Notes: generated by a model from the letters alone, not told the origin. A DNA stretch of 64,000 nt from Pelomyxa schiedti (GCA_020536535.1 JAHLWZ010000827.1:1-64000), one strand, 5' to 3'; positions 10,801-22,754 are shown, counted from the stretch's first letter. Numbers and translations are program-made.

Positions 10801-13800
10801 TGAACAATTTCGTTAAATGTGCAAAACTAAATCTGCATACTTCTCTGAACTGGATAGCAAATGTTGTTTGTGAGGTAAGGACTTAATTTTGGGGGCAGAT
10901 TTCATGGCTGCTACCACTGAGCTCATTGCGGGTATGCAAGTCTTTTGAGATGTAACTAGCACTCTTTGTTGTAAGTCCCCTGAGAAGGGATCCTTGACTG
11001 AGTCCTGAAAAAAAAGTGAGCCACAAATCTAGTTACACAAGGCAAAAGTACCACAATAGAAGACACTAGCTCTGATATAGAAGATCCTAGATCAGAAGAA
11101 GCTCTTTCTAGCTCCTGTTTCATCAAGTCACCTGCAACCATGGGGATACTGCTCTTGCTTTGGTCCATCAGTTGAAGGGCGTTTGAAATAAGAAGCTGGG
11201 AATAGAACAAGTTAGCCCAAGTATTGTTGACAACAAGATACCTTCCCAGCATTTCGAAGATTGGCGCTTGCCGTCAAAGTTCCCACAGTTGATGCCATTT
11301 CTGAAGTTAAAACTTGCAGTTTCTGGGCAACTTCAAGGAATCCTTCTTTTTTACTGTCATCATCTGGATTTTCTGCTATTTCTTGTGCTTTTTGCAGAAG
11401 GTCTGTTTAACAGAATTAAGATGAAACTGGAGTTGTAATATCAGAGTCTCACGGTTAAATTCGTCTGATACTGCTTTTACAGCGTCTTCCATTCTTCGTC
11501 GGGCTTGTGGGTCTTTGATGCCAACAGCTAGAGTTCTTCCATGAGCAACTACTTTGGATACCGACGAAACAAGCCCTTTGCATGCACCACTGATGGTGGT
11601 CCTGCTTCCCATGGACTTCCTATTTTGAGAAAAAAAAATCACTTTTATATTCGACTTGATTGATGTGGTACCTCAACTCTGAGAAAGCTGTGTTGAGTGC
11701 TCCAAAAGCTTCAGTAAATGTGTCGATAGTCTCTGGGCTTGCTCCAGAAACATTTCCAAGGGGTTCAGCACAATCGGAGGCAGAAAAGAGTCCTGCCATT
11801 GCTTCCATCAACATCTTTTACTTGTGGTTGAGATATGTGTATAACAATGTTATCTGTCTTACTTTAGCACCCAGGCGGAGTGAGTCGTCAGGACCCAGTG
11901 CGTAGCCATCACAAAGTGCAATAAGTTTACCTACACTTCCTCGTAGATTGTCACAGGAGGTAAGTATCTTGTTGTTTTAGGGGAAAAAAGTAAACCAAGA
12001 TAACAGTACTTGATTCTTACAGGGAGGCACCAGGATTGCGGCGCCCATAGCTTCGAGAGATTCACTGGTAGCAATTCCCCACTTGTTGATATTATTTGCG
12101 GCTTCCAGTATCGCAACACGCTGACTCTTAGTAGCTTCATCAATATTTTCTTCTAATAGGCCAGCATTTGCTAAAGACAGGAGTTCATTTGATAAGAATG
12201 GAATATGCTACCCAACATTAGAATAATGTGCTACAACTAAAAAGGTAACCTTTGAGTATTGTGTTAACAAAGCCAAAGAACTGGCCTCCACAACACCTTG
12301 TCCACTTTTTTGTGTTGATAGTAGATTATTTGCGGGTGTAACTCACGTTAATACTGCATTCATATATGCCACTGAGGCATTGTATCGCTCCTGCACTACT
12401 GTAAACTGTTGCTGCTGCTCACTTGTTAGTGTCAGTGAGTCGTCTAAGGTATTTGCCAGGTCAAATAAACTAGTTCAAACTCAATTGGAAACTAATTCAA
12501 GTACAAAGTGACTTACCCAGCAATAGATGAAGTCAAATTCCTAGAAGCATCCAAAAGGGATAACCCAGAATTTTCTGCTTCGACAGTTGCAAATTTAGCT
12601 GATGCTCCAAGTTGCACTGCTTGAAGCATTAGTTGCTGTGCCTTCCCCACGATAACAGGCTTGGAAGCTGAGTGAGTGCTTATCCCCTAAACAATGTTGT
12701 TAAGAATAAAACCAGTGGGGAGGGAAGAACAGAGGGACCTTAGCAATTTCTTCAGTCGAAATACAAACTGCCTGATAAGCAGAATTCAATTGACTGCGCC
12801 ATTTTTGGGGAGTAAGAGAACTATAAATAAGGTTTTAAGCCCATTTCCAAATGATTTCTCGGGTGTACCTTTGTCTGTTGATTGGAGTTGGAGCAGCTGC
12901 AAGTTCTTCAGTAAGCACCATAGCTGCTTTATATGCACTGCCAAGATCCTCTATACGTATTTGGGATGCGGGCAGGTGGGTGGTGGAAACTTTTTTAAGC
13001 CTGGTAATGATAAATCACGGGTGCTGTCTGCTCATGGAGGGGATTACCCTGAATCTGGATCCAAGGAACCGGGGTTATAGATAAGCTTCATTGTTTGCTT
13101 TCGTTTAATTTTTCCAAAAGGTGCTACAATGTCAGCTAATTCAGCAAGTGTGCCAGCATTTTCATCCAAAGGTTGCTCAATAGCTAAAAGAGAATGAGAA
13201 AGGAGGGTGTGTTACATGCAAGGTACTTGTTCTTTTGCGGAGAATGATTCTTATATAACCGGCAATTAATTGTTTTATCTCATCGGCATGGGGAGACTCG
13301 CAGGAGAATTCACTATCCCCGAAGTCAATAGTCAGCTTTTTGCCAAATGCTTTGTAACGTTTGGCAGACAGAAGAGGCCATTGTTTTTCTTGTTCCTTTT
13401 GGCGGTGGGGATTAATGCCATTTGATGTTGGATACACACAAATTCGAGGGTGCAAAGTTGTAAAGTATCCTTTTGGATTCCAAACATTTTCTCCTTCCCT
13501 TGATGCTTTTGTGGTTTGTATTTATTTCTAAGCATTGAGTAGAATACCATAATTGGAAAGAGCTGTATGCCATAAGTCTTGATAGTCCGTGCAACTTGTA
13601 TGTACCTATATTTTGCTTGGAGTTCAGTTACTCCTTGCAAATCTTTATATTGTTTCAAAACATCATCTACTATTCGTTTGACCTTAGCCCATTTTGGAGG
13701 AAGAAAACTCTCCAGTTGCCTATCATGTTGTCACTTGTGCTAAAAATATTTTTGACACACTTTCCAATCTTTTTTTTGTCATGTTTAGCAGCATTAAAAT

Positions 13801-14690
13801 CACGCAACTCCACTTGGGCAGCCATTGCTGCAAGTAAAATGGCTTCATCTCTCGTGCATGGATACATTCCATCTGAAATGGCTGTGCGGATCTATGGCAC
13901 GCTTTGAGGTTCAAGTGATAGTTATATAAAATACCTGGAGATAGAGGAGGTGGACTTGAATAGGGTCACTTGTGTCAAGAGAATCATCAGAAGCAAAAAA
14001 GCGTTTTTTAATTATCAGCATAGTTTTCTCAGGTATAGATTGCTCATAAAGAGTTTTGTCGAGAGGAATCCATGCAACTTGGGAAAATCACCAATGGAAC
14101 ATAATGATTAGGCTGGTCACCTTCCCCTTCTTTTTGAAGAGCAAACTCTTGCCAATTTTGGATGTTCAGTCTGCTACACATAGTCTCAACAATATTCTGA
14201 TGCACTTGTTACAACAATCCCTTAATGAGGGCAAGCTCACAGAAACAGGTTTACTGTCATCAACGGGGATGGTGCGCACATTCCCATCAAGTGTTTGAAC
14301 CTTTTGTGGGCGCGTTTTCTTTCTAAATATGACCTCTTCATCCTACAGAGTAAGGGTAACAACAGATTGCCAAGCAAACCACTTACGTTACGCAAGTCAT
14401 AAAACCCAACAGTTTTCGTTGGTTCTAAGAAACGAGGTGGTCGAGTTGACAAACCAGTAACAGTCAATTCCTGGAACAAACCATGGTCCATAACCATTGC
14501 TTGAAACTACCCAACGAACAGCATAAGTGACAGTGCCAGGGAAAAAAAAAAAAAAAGTGGAGGTGAGCAAGGGAAAAAAAAAAACCTTTTCGGCAATGTC
14601 TTGCAGCACTTCTCCTATGGACTGCTGTCTGTTGTATCGCAGTGACCGAGTGACACCCTTCTCAGGACACGACACTCTAAGTGTCAACAT
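4813..14690 (-). CDS. TLN: Talin
   Basis: A long gene of many exons encoding talin, the actin-binding protein that activates integrins and links them to the cytoskeleton at adhesion sites. The ATG is at 14690. The first exon (MLTLRVSCPEKGV...) is an F0 ubiquitin-like domain. F1 carries RPQKVQTLDGNVRTIPVDDS, very close to the animal counterpart. F2 carries KYRYIQVARTIKTYG, and F3 ends in LTIDFGDSE and IKQLIAGYIRIILRK near 13240. The rest is a rod of alanine- and serine-rich four/five-helix bundles, down to an I/LWEQ actin-binding module near 4800-5600. It closes with a dimerisation-type helix (EIEMQIKMEKLQEQLRKTR) and a basic tail GKYAEAKKAVAKKS ending at 4813. The overall span fits a protein of roughly 2,400-2,500 residues, as in animals and amoebozoans. 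The head is complete with F0, so this is talin proper and not a talin-like tail protein such as HIP1/Sla2. Individual exon limits were not resolved. Confidence 0.92.
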
Positions 14691-14968
14691 GATTGTTTGC
14701 TTTTATGGTGGGTCTCCTGGCAAACACGCAGCAAAGCAGCTTGGTTTGGTTTTTTTTTTTATTTCCTTTAATGAGGCCGTGATTGACGTCGAAAACCAAA
14801 AGGCAGGTAATTTAACGTTATTGATTTCTGTTACGAGAACGAGAGGTAGTACAAAACAAGCAAGATTTGAGGGCGAACCGAAACCTTGTTTTTCATCTGA
14901 AACTCTTGAAGGCATTGGTAGTGGAGTGAATCGCAATTGGGGGAAGGGCTTCTTCTTCTATTCTTTCG

Positions 14969-16411
14969 CTAGTGGAGCGTTTGGGGTTGTTGGCTGGTTT
15001 TCGTTTTGTTTTGTTTGCAACACAGTGCCACCAAATCAGCATCCACTATCCAAATGCTTTTAATGTTTCTCACATTTGCAAAAAGAGCACCACATAGGAG
15101 TAGCACTATTCCCAGCCCTTCACTTGGGGATGGCACCAGATCATTCAAGCACCAATCCAGAAACACACTGCAGCCAATTGACAGTGACACAGTCACAACT
15201 GTGGCAAAGGTGGGTTCACCAGTGGTAATGGAGAAGACGTAGAAGACATAGTAGAGAACAGAGAGCACAGCATTGATCATAAGGAATCCAAAAACACCAT
15301 CTTTGTCCATAACACCAGGGGGAGGTTCCAGGCCAAGTAATGTGATGGGCAAAATAGGTAACCACCAGACAGTCAAAACGAAGAGTCCAAGAATAGTCTG
15401 TGATAGCAGAACCATGGCCGCAGTGTTCAATCCAATCACCTTCTGGTAGAGAACAACAAATATGGCGTAGCACAGTCCTGAACCCACAGCCATAAGGCTC
15501 CCTAGTACAAGATAAAAAGCTGAATCAGACGATGAAGAAGCTGATGAAGACTGTGATGTGGAACCCATAAATGGGCTCAAGCATAGCAAGGCAGTGCCCA
15601 AAAGTGAAAATAGAGTTGCAACAAGCTTCGGCAGCGTGGCTACCTCTGCTCCAACACATACTCCAATTAAGAAAGTAAAGGCACACACAGTAGTGAACAG
15701 TGCTTGATTCAAGGAAAACGGAATGTACGCCAGTGATGTATACCACAGGTATCCACTTGCCAAGTTGAGAGTGGCCAATGCAAACATAGCCAGAACGATT
15801 TTCCACCTCACAGCCCCAATCCAAACATATAAGGTACCATTCCTCCTGCTGCCATCACTACCTTGTTGGTTCTTCAGAAACAGACTTCTTGTGTCTTCCA
15901 GGGCCAAAGTGAATGAGCTCTTGAACTCTCCCTTATTCAAATCAGTGGATGAAGGTGGAGCAGATGAGGAAATAGAAATAGAAATAGAACTGGGATCAGA
16001 ATCAGGAGCAGAAGCAGATCGACGAGATAGAAGCTTCCTCTCACAAGGTGCCAGGGGTCCGGCAAAGGCCAAAAACAAAGGAAACGAGACGAGGAGGAAA
16101 GACTGCGAAAACCAGCACAGAAAGTAGTAGGACGAGTACTGTATCCTGTCATACGTGGCCTGTGAGTACAACCCCTGCGTGCACGCCACGGCCACCGTCA
16201 GGACTGCGAAGACGACGGCCCACACGTGGCGCCCCTTGGTCCCACAATACAGTTTGTCCGCGGCGCGCCCGCCCTCGGGCCCGGGCTGCGCGACCTGCCC
16301 CGGGTCGGGCTGCCCGGCACCCATAAGTAAGGAACGAGACTCAACGTCGGACGCAGGCCCCCGCGGACACCCCTCGCCCCCGCTACAACATGCCCCAGAA
16401 CGTTCCTCCAT
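14969..16411 (-). CDS. DMT-superfamily transporter, SLC35F-like
   Basis: A single uninterrupted reading frame of about 480 codons, unusual here because its neighbours are full of introns. The protein has about ten hydrophobic segments typical of drug/metabolite (EamA/SLC35) transporters. Examples are VWAVVFAVLTVAVACTQG for TM1, WYTSLAYIPFSLNQALFTT for the conserved central helix pair, and LGSLMAVGSGLCYAIFVVLY later. A serine-rich and glutamate-poor cytosolic loop of about 60 residues separates TM2 and TM3. The start is taken at MEERSGACC (16411). The frame is open to 16510, but that would leave only 14 bases before the divergent POC1 start. The substrate cannot be told from sequence. The N-terminal 60 residues are GC-rich and probably disordered. 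Confidence 0.75.
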   Translation of the reverse strand: MEERSGACCSGGEGCPRGPASDVESRSLLMGAGQPDPGQVAQPGPEGGRAADKLYCGTKGRHVWAVVFAVLTVAVACTQGLYSQATYDRIQYSSYYFLCWFSQSFLLVSFPLFLAFAGPLAPCERKLLSRRSASAPDSDPSSISISISSSAPPSSTDLNKGEFKSSFTLALEDTRSLFLKNQQGSDGSRRNGTLYVWIGAVRWKIVLAMFALATLNLASGYLWYTSLAYIPFSLNQALFTTVCAFTFLIGVCVGAEVATLPKLVATLFSLLGTALLCLSPFMGSTSQSSSASSSSDSAFYLVLGSLMAVGSGLCYAIFVVLYQKVIGLNTAAMVLLSQTILGLFVLTVWWLPILPITLLGLEPPPGVMDKDGVFGFLMINAVLSVLYYVFYVFSITTGEPTFATVVTVSLSIGCSVFLDWCLNDLVPSPSEGLGIVLLLCGALFANVRNIKSIWIVDADLVALCCKQNKTKTSQQPQTLH

Positions 16412-16524
16412 CACACATGATACCGCCGAGTTCCCCTTTCCCTTGGGAATCAACACACAAGACTCTCGAGTGATTCCCGGAAGAGGCGAAAGCCGCACGA
16501 AACAAAACACCGAAATTTTCCCGG
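16412..16524. promoter_or_regulatory. Divergent intergenic region, transporter / POC1
   Basis: Only 113 bases separate the ATG of the transporter (-) from the ATG of POC1 (+), so both promoters must lie in this interval or in the transcribed ends. No TATA box or other named element was recognised. This is inferred from gene orientation. Confidence 0.4.
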
Positions 16525-19181
16525 ATGGCGTACGACCCCACGGTTGAGCGTAGTTTCAAAGGGCACAAGGACGCAGTCACGGGGGTGTGCTTCAACCCCA
16601 ACATGAAGCAGATCGCGACGTGCTCCCTGGATGCATGCATCATGCTGTGGCACTTCAAGCCCCAGCTGCGTGCTTTCAGGTTTTCGTTTGGAAAACCCCT
16701 TGATATTTCGATGATAGTGTTTGGCCTTCGTGTGTGTCTGATGTGGTACATCTGTGTGACTGGTTTGGCTTGAAATTCTCAACTTGTATTTTGTTTGGGC
16801 TGAAAAAAAAAAATTAGATTTGTTGGGCACAAGGGGCCTGTGCACAGTTTGGCTTTTTCACCCACTGGGCACCTCGTTGCTTCAGGCTCAAAGGATTGCA
16901 CTGTGAGGTTATGGATACCAAACGTGTATGTTTGTGAACTGGATTGTTGATAGACTTGTCTACTTTTGTTTATTGGAACTTCACACTTTTCTCCCTCTCT
17001 CTAGGAAAGGAGAGTCGACTGTAGTAAAAGCTCATGCAGGTGCAGTGAGGTCAGTTGACTTTTCTAAAAGTGGAAAACTTCTACTGTCCGCTTCTGATGA
17101 TAAATCTATTAAAGTTGTACTCTCAGTATCATTTAATTTACAACCAACCAGCAAATAAAAGTTATGGGCACTCAGTGGGTTGCGTTTCCAGTACACTTTG
17201 AGTGGACATATTAACTGGGTCAAGTGTGCCAAGTTTAGCCCAGATACAAGGTTTTGAACCGTGAAGCAATGTTTCATTTAGTCCCATTCAGGATCATTGT
17301 TTCTTGTGGCGATGACAAGACTGTGAGAATTTGGGATGTGGAAAGAAAAGTAAACATTCAGACATACTCAGAACACACAGGGTCCATATTGCCTCTTCCC
17401 ACAAAAGTTCCTTTCTCAGTGTTTAGGTAGGGTTGTGAACAGTGTGTGTTTCAACCATGATGGTACCACTATATCCTCCGCAAGTAATGACCAAACCATT
17501 AATATTTGGGATGTCAGGTCTGCAGTTACCGCTAATGGTCCTTATTCAACCTATTTTCAAATAGGACTAGTAAGCTGATGCAACACTACGACGCACACAA
17601 ATCAATTGTAAATACTGTAGAGTTTCATCCTTCTGGCAACTACTTATTGTCCTCTTCCTCTGATAACACACTCAAGGTATGTTGTCAATTATTCCTGTTG
17701 ACTGCGTTAAATATTTAAAGATATGGGACCTAAGAGCTGGGCACCTCTTTTTTACTCTTTACGGGCATGAACGTGCTGCACTTACAGCCGCATGGTCCCC
17801 TGCCGGAGACTACTTTGTCAGTGGAGGGGCGGACCGACTGGTGATGATCTGGCGTGCCAACTTCGATCAATTGGGTATGGGCTCATGTGAAAGTCGCCAC
17901 TCATAATTCTCTTTAAGACTCGGAACCAACGTTACGAGACCAATTCATCTCTTCCTGTGAAAGGTTACTTGATATAACATTTTTTGCCCAGGACTCACAC
18001 GCTTCTCAAAGGCAACCACCAACGCCACTACCGACGTTTTCCGGGCTTAAAGAATCACTGCACACTGCCAGTAATTCTACTTTTTCTAAATCTGCTTCAA
18101 AACCGTCATCTACCACATCTCGTCTTCATCACACGCGGGTGGATCCACGGAACACTCTTTCTCGGGTACCACAAAGAGAAAATGTTATAATTGCTGATTT
18201 TTCCTCCGGAACTACACAAGTAAAATCCAAACCACACTTTCTCTTGTGACAATAGTAGCCTGATATCGACACTGGCCAAGGGTTACCGCAGACCATTCCT
18301 CTTGGTCAAGAGAACTTGCCAGAGAGATTAGCCTCGACATTAGATTTTCTCATCAGCAAGGTTTACTCATAGGTCTTTTTTCGTTGCAGTCTAACCGAAA
18401 TAAAAATAGCTTGAAATGATCACGCAAGCACTCACAGTTTTAGAAGCTCGTATGACTACAACTGAAGACAAACTCACAGCTTTGGAACAACAACCACTCA
18501 TTCAGTCTTTCCAGGCAGCAAGCACTTTAGGAATGTCAGGTTTTTTCATAGGAATTCCTTTTTTCTACAGAGTAATCAAAAGAAATTATCGATCTCTCCT
18601 TCAGATAGACATGCGAATTTTGAAGGTGGCGCAGAGGAGATACCGTTATACAATCGCGCACGGGGTCCCCCCAAGCACACATTTTCCACGCCAAACCACC
18701 CTAGTACAATGACCAATAGACCGGTACTACAAATCTCCCGCAATTGCGGTTTTACTCACATCAAACCGAGGTTCCGCATAGAGCAAACACCCAAAGTGAA
18801 TACCCACCCAGTGCACCCAAAAAACGGGATTCTCCTACCGGCTTTGACACCCCAGCACAAACCAAAACCTTCCACACTGAACCCAGCACAACCACACAAT
18901 CACCCCCATTACAAACCCAAGAATCACCATACCAATCCCCACTGCCTTCACCTCATTCACATTCACACTCCAATTCAAACTCACACTCACCATCCCCATC
19001 ATCAGTACCCAATCCCAACAACAACACTTTTGTCCTCAGTAACAACCAACAACACCACAGCAGCACAGCAGCTTCCCATAATGACGGCGGCGCGGCTCTT
19101 CACGATGACGCCAACGAATGGGGAGGCAACTGCACAAACGTGGACTACACGACCCCTGACGAGGGCGACGAATTTCCCTGA
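16525..19181 (+). CDS. POC1: POC1 centriolar WD40 protein
   Basis: The protein begins [21 protein letters not shown] and carries seven WD40 repeats across about nine exons (examples: [55 protein letters not shown]). Human and yeast-like POC1 proteins start with almost the same sentence, including ERHFKGHRDAVT. POC1 is a core centriole and basal-body protein needed for triplet-microtubule stability. After the propeller comes a serine/threonine-rich linker, then the diagnostic C-terminal POC1 helix ([19 protein letters not shown]) near 18415-18480. The terminal exon is low in complexity (S, P, T, Q, N) and ends in acidic DEGDEFP at 19181. The exon junctions after 18500 are uncertain. Presence of POC1 implies that the organism makes centrioles or flagella. 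Confidence 0.88.
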
Positions 19182-19476
19182 GCAATTGAGAGAACCACAA
19201 GGAATTTCGTTTCGCGTATCTCCGTCTGAGACAATCGCGCATCTTTTTTCTGTGCTTCCTTTTCGGAGGTTCCGATGCCCTGTAAAAAATTTCCAGGACA
19301 AAGTGAAATAAATCACGACACTTCATCAACAGAGACCACCAAAAAAAATGACAGCAGTACCCGGCTGAACAATATAAAATATTTCGTCAACAAAGGGACC
19401 GTGACTCCCACAACAAAAAATAAAGAAAAGGAGCCGTGGAGTGGTTGTCCCCATACCCCAAGATCTTCATCGTATC

Positions 19477-21101
19477 ATGGCCCAAGATCACGACCATTGC
19501 ACCGCGAACACGTCCGCCCCCGATGCGCCACAAACAGCGATAACCGTGTCGACCGTGAAGATCCCACTCGCCGCGAATTTCGTAAGACGACTACGGGTGG
19601 CCGTCGTTTACAACACCAAAGATCGCGCTCCGCCGCCTCCTCGGCAGTCACAACTCGCGATATCCACCACGGCACAAACAGGCGCGACCAACCCTTCTTC
19701 GGAAAATATTGTCATGAGTATGGATGATCGTTTGGCGGAGCTGGACACAATGGACACAATTGCTGCTTATGGGGACTCGATCGGCGCCTTGGGACACGAC
19801 GCGGAGCTGGTGCACGGCGATCATGACATCGGCAACGAGATTCTGAGGAGAAGGCGAGAAGCCGGCGGCGCCATGGCATTTGATATTGCCTGGAATACTT
19901 GTGAGGGTTACACAGGCATGTCTATCTTGTTATCTCGCTGTATTCCTCTCTACTTTTTCTTTTGTACCCTTTCCCTCTTCGTTGTTCTTCGTTTTGAACG
20001 TGTATGTTTAGTGCGCAACTTACGCTGAGGAATTCTTTAGGGGAAGGAAGAGAGGCACAAGTTCCTGCTATTTTGGAAATGGTGGGATTACCGTATACTC
20101 TTGGGAAGGTCTTGTGTATGGCTGTTACTTTAGATAAAGCTATGACCAAAAGGATTCTTTCCTTTCACAATCTCCCTACACCCAAATTTCAGGTTTTTTA
20201 GTTCCTATTTCTCCAAACATTTAGTCCACTCATTAGGAAATTTTCGACCCTGAAGAACCTTTTGATCCCCATCTTAGATATCCTTTGTTTGTAAAACCGT
20301 GCAGTGAAGGAACCGGCATGGGGATTACCCGTAAATCATTGTGTAAAACCGAAACTGAAGCAAGAGCCATGGTTCGAACACTTCTATCGAAGTACGCCAA
20401 CCTCTGCTTTTCTTTTTTCAATATATTGATTGTTGCAGATATAAAAATACGGTTATAGTCGAGGAGTACATTTCCGGGATAGACGTAACCTGTGGACTAG
20501 TGGGAAACATTGGCCGGGACGGGAACACTAACAACATCCACGTATTCCCAATAAACTGCGTCGATTACGAATCCATGAAAAAGACTGTTCCCGAACTTTT
20601 TGGTTTGATTACCCACTGCATACGTCTCTGCTTACTTTGGCAGTTGGAGAGGATGAAAACGAACTATTCTATCACCGATTTTTTAAAGCTCTAACCCTAA
20701 ATGAATGGGCTTTGAAGTGTCCGGCACCACTTCCAGATAAGCTTACAAGAGAAGTGTGCACTAGGCAATAAATTCAAGCTAAATCATTTCTCCCAGATAC
20801 GGCGATTGACTGTGGAAACTTTCCGGGTTTGCCACTGTCTGGACACATCCAGAGTGGACTTCCGAATCGATTCTGAGGGGAACCCCTTCATTCTTGAGAT
20901 CAATGCCATTCCTGGAATGTCTAAAGATTCCGACCTCTCAGTACTCCCTCCACGCAATGCCTCTTTCTAACAACATAACAGTTATCTTGCTATGCTGAAG
21001 GTTGGACACTGGTTGACTTGCACCAAGAAGTTTTCAAGGCAGCCTGTGCCCGATACAACTTACTTACAGAGTGGAGGGTGAAAGACCCTAACTACCCATA
21101 A
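19477..21101 (+). CDS. D-alanine--D-alanine-ligase-like ATP-grasp enzyme
   Basis: A multi-exon gene starting MAQDHDHCTANTS. The N-terminal half carries a Rossmann-like start (LRVAVVYNTKD) and FDIAWNTCEG. The ATP-grasp core then appears in the Ddl order: PAILEMVGLPYTLG, a lid strand LFVKPCSEGTGMGIT, VIVEEYISGIDVTCGL, and the metal site DFRIDSEGNPFILEINAIPGM. It ends GWTLVDLHQEVFKAA...WRVKDPNYP with a stop at 21101. Ddl joins two D-alanines (or related amino acids) for peptidoglycan in bacteria. The LEIN-x-PGM motif and the catalytic arginine of the DFRID segment are present, so activity as an ATP-dependent carboxylate-amine ligase is plausible. The substrate in a eukaryote is unknown. The introns are of the local short type, so this is a resident nuclear gene and not bacterial contamination. 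Confidence 0.75.
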
Positions 21102-21154
21102 CCCAAGCAGCAAACAAAGAACATTTATTCACTACACAATTTCAATACCCTATC

Positions 21155-22213
21155 CTAGCAACACTTCTTATCCCCAGATTGTGTCATCTTCACGGTGTCT
21201 GTCTTTGCTGGGGGAGGGTTGTTTTTTAACTTGACAGCCAAAGTCCTTGCAAGTGATTCAAAGAGGGTATCAATTCCTTTGTGTATGTTGTTATTTCAAT
21301 TTGTTCCACGGAGGATATTTTACCTTCACCAGTTTTGGCTGAGGTTTCAAAATAGGGTATCTTTGTCGAGTATTGCAAGCTACCAACAAACATATTGCCT
21401 TGCTCTGGTGTCACAACTCTGTGTGGAGTATCAATTTTATTCCCCACGACGGCAATGGCTATGTTGACATTAGTTGCAATAAGCTTGTGAGGGGACCGTA
21501 CCGATATCAGTGTTAATATGTTGCTTTAAATCTTTGAAGTGATGTTAAGTGAAAAAGGAAAAGGAATACTGAACATATTAACCTGTGAACCAGTCATTCA
21601 CATCATTGAAAGATGTTGTATCAGATACATCGAACTGTCAGAATATGGGAAAATGGTGGCTAGTAAGTAACGCATACAACAATAACAGCTGCTTGAGACC
21701 CTCGGTAGTACCTTGTGATACAGCATCGGTAGGAAAAATAAAGGTATGGTTTTAGTAAGTAAAGTTACATGGGAGTCATAGATCGAAATCTCTCTTGCCC
21801 AGCAGTATCCCACTAACGATAACAGAGTAAGAAAAAAAAAAAATCAAAGAAAATGATACACACAATCTGGTGCGATAAGGTTATGGAATAAAGCAGTTAG
21901 TGAATATCATCCCAGGTAAAAAAAAAAAGTCTTACCTGCAACTTCACTTGTATATCCCCAACGGTTCTATTTAGCACGTTAAGCTTTTTTTTGGCGAAAA
22001 AACACAAACATGTTTTTAGACAAAAAGGAGGCCCCAATGGTGGCACTGTACTCTGAAGTGAATGACGCATTTACAAATCTGTTGCTCACGCTCGTTTTCC
22101 CAACACCTTAACAATCAATACTGATGAGATTATTTGTCCAATTCGTTCCAGTTGCACCAACCTGAGCTGCCAATCAAAACAATTTTTGCGGCTACGCTGT
22201 TGGAGTGCGACAT
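21155..22213 (-). CDS. Rab5-like small GTPase
   Basis: Starts MSHSNSVAAKIVLIGSSG at 22213. All G-box motifs are seen across the exons: P-loop GSSGVGKTS, switch I with SEYSATIGASFL, WDTAGQERFRSMTPM, VGNKID, and ETSAKTGEG. The C-terminus is a variable tail ending in KKCC, a double-cysteine geranylgeranylation signal, with the stop at 21155. Rab GTPases recruit effectors to membranes in the GTP state. The TIGA-FL switch and MTPMYYRGSQAAVIV (Rab5: LAPMYYRGAQAAIVV) place it nearest the Rab5/21/22 group, the early endosomal Rabs. The catalytic glutamine of WDTAGQE is intact. The gene converges with the ATP-grasp gene, whose stop is 53 bases away. Confidence 0.85.
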
Positions 22214-22588
22214 CTTTGATGGCGGCGACGAAGGAAAATAACTGAACAAAATCAAAGAGTGATGGATGCCTAAGTTGGAGCAGTTGATTCTGTGCTAGAT
22301 TCTCCCCAAAACAAAGTTGTCTGCAAATGTACATAACTCGGTCTGACACACTCATTGTCTTTCGGCCCATGTCTCACCTAGAGGTGGCACCTTGGAGGGA
22401 ATTCCACTGCACATCAACTGATTGGAAAAGCTGTTGAAAACGGTGTTTTTAGGCTCTTCTGTGGAAAAGAGGATAGAATCTGAACTAACACCTGCACAGA
22501 CCATGTGAAGCTCGCCAGAACTTCACAAATAGTTACCAAATATTTTAAACAAAGCGCAGCGCAACAACCCCCAACTCCCAACGCGCTC
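22214..22588. promoter_or_regulatory. Divergent intergenic region, Rab / PLP enzyme
   Basis: About 375 bases between the Rab start (-) and the first ATG on the plus strand. No coding evidence was found; the short open frames here are not supported. It presumably holds both promoters and 5' leaders. This is inferred from orientation only. Confidence 0.35.
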
Positions 22589-22754
22589 ATGGCCCAGAAA
22601 AGTGGAACTCCCGCCAAGAAAGCACGAACCACGGCTGTTCAGGACACAACCCCCAAACCCACAGCCACAGCCTCGCCGACGTCCACCAAGGTTACTACTA
22701 GCAGTAAACCAACTGATTCTGTGCCTCCTTCAGCAACCCCGGTTTCTGCCAAGG
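22589..22754 (+). CDS. Possible alternative first exon of the PLP enzyme gene
   Basis: An ATG at 22589 opens 166 bases encoding a lysine-, threonine- and proline-rich disordered peptide (MAQKSGTPAKKARTTAVQ...). It ends at a good donor (AAGG|GTAAGC). Splicing to the acceptor at 23034, inside the second codon of the downstream start, would keep frame and give an N-terminal extension of about 55 residues. The implied 280-base intron is long for this genome and very pyrimidine-rich. It could instead be the first exon of an unrelated small gene or a leader sequence. Confidence 0.4.

Noticed and set aside
16412-16510. N-terminal extension of the DMT transporter to 16510
   Set aside because: It would leave 14 bases to the divergent POC1 start, and the extension has no signal-like content. 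The internal ATG at 16411 is more plausible.
18709-19311. 200-codon His/Pro/Thr-rich plus-strand frame
   Set aside because: It overlaps, in another frame, the S/P/T/Q-rich tail that fits POC1 better. The His/Pro bias is a frame-shifted shadow of the CA-rich repeat.
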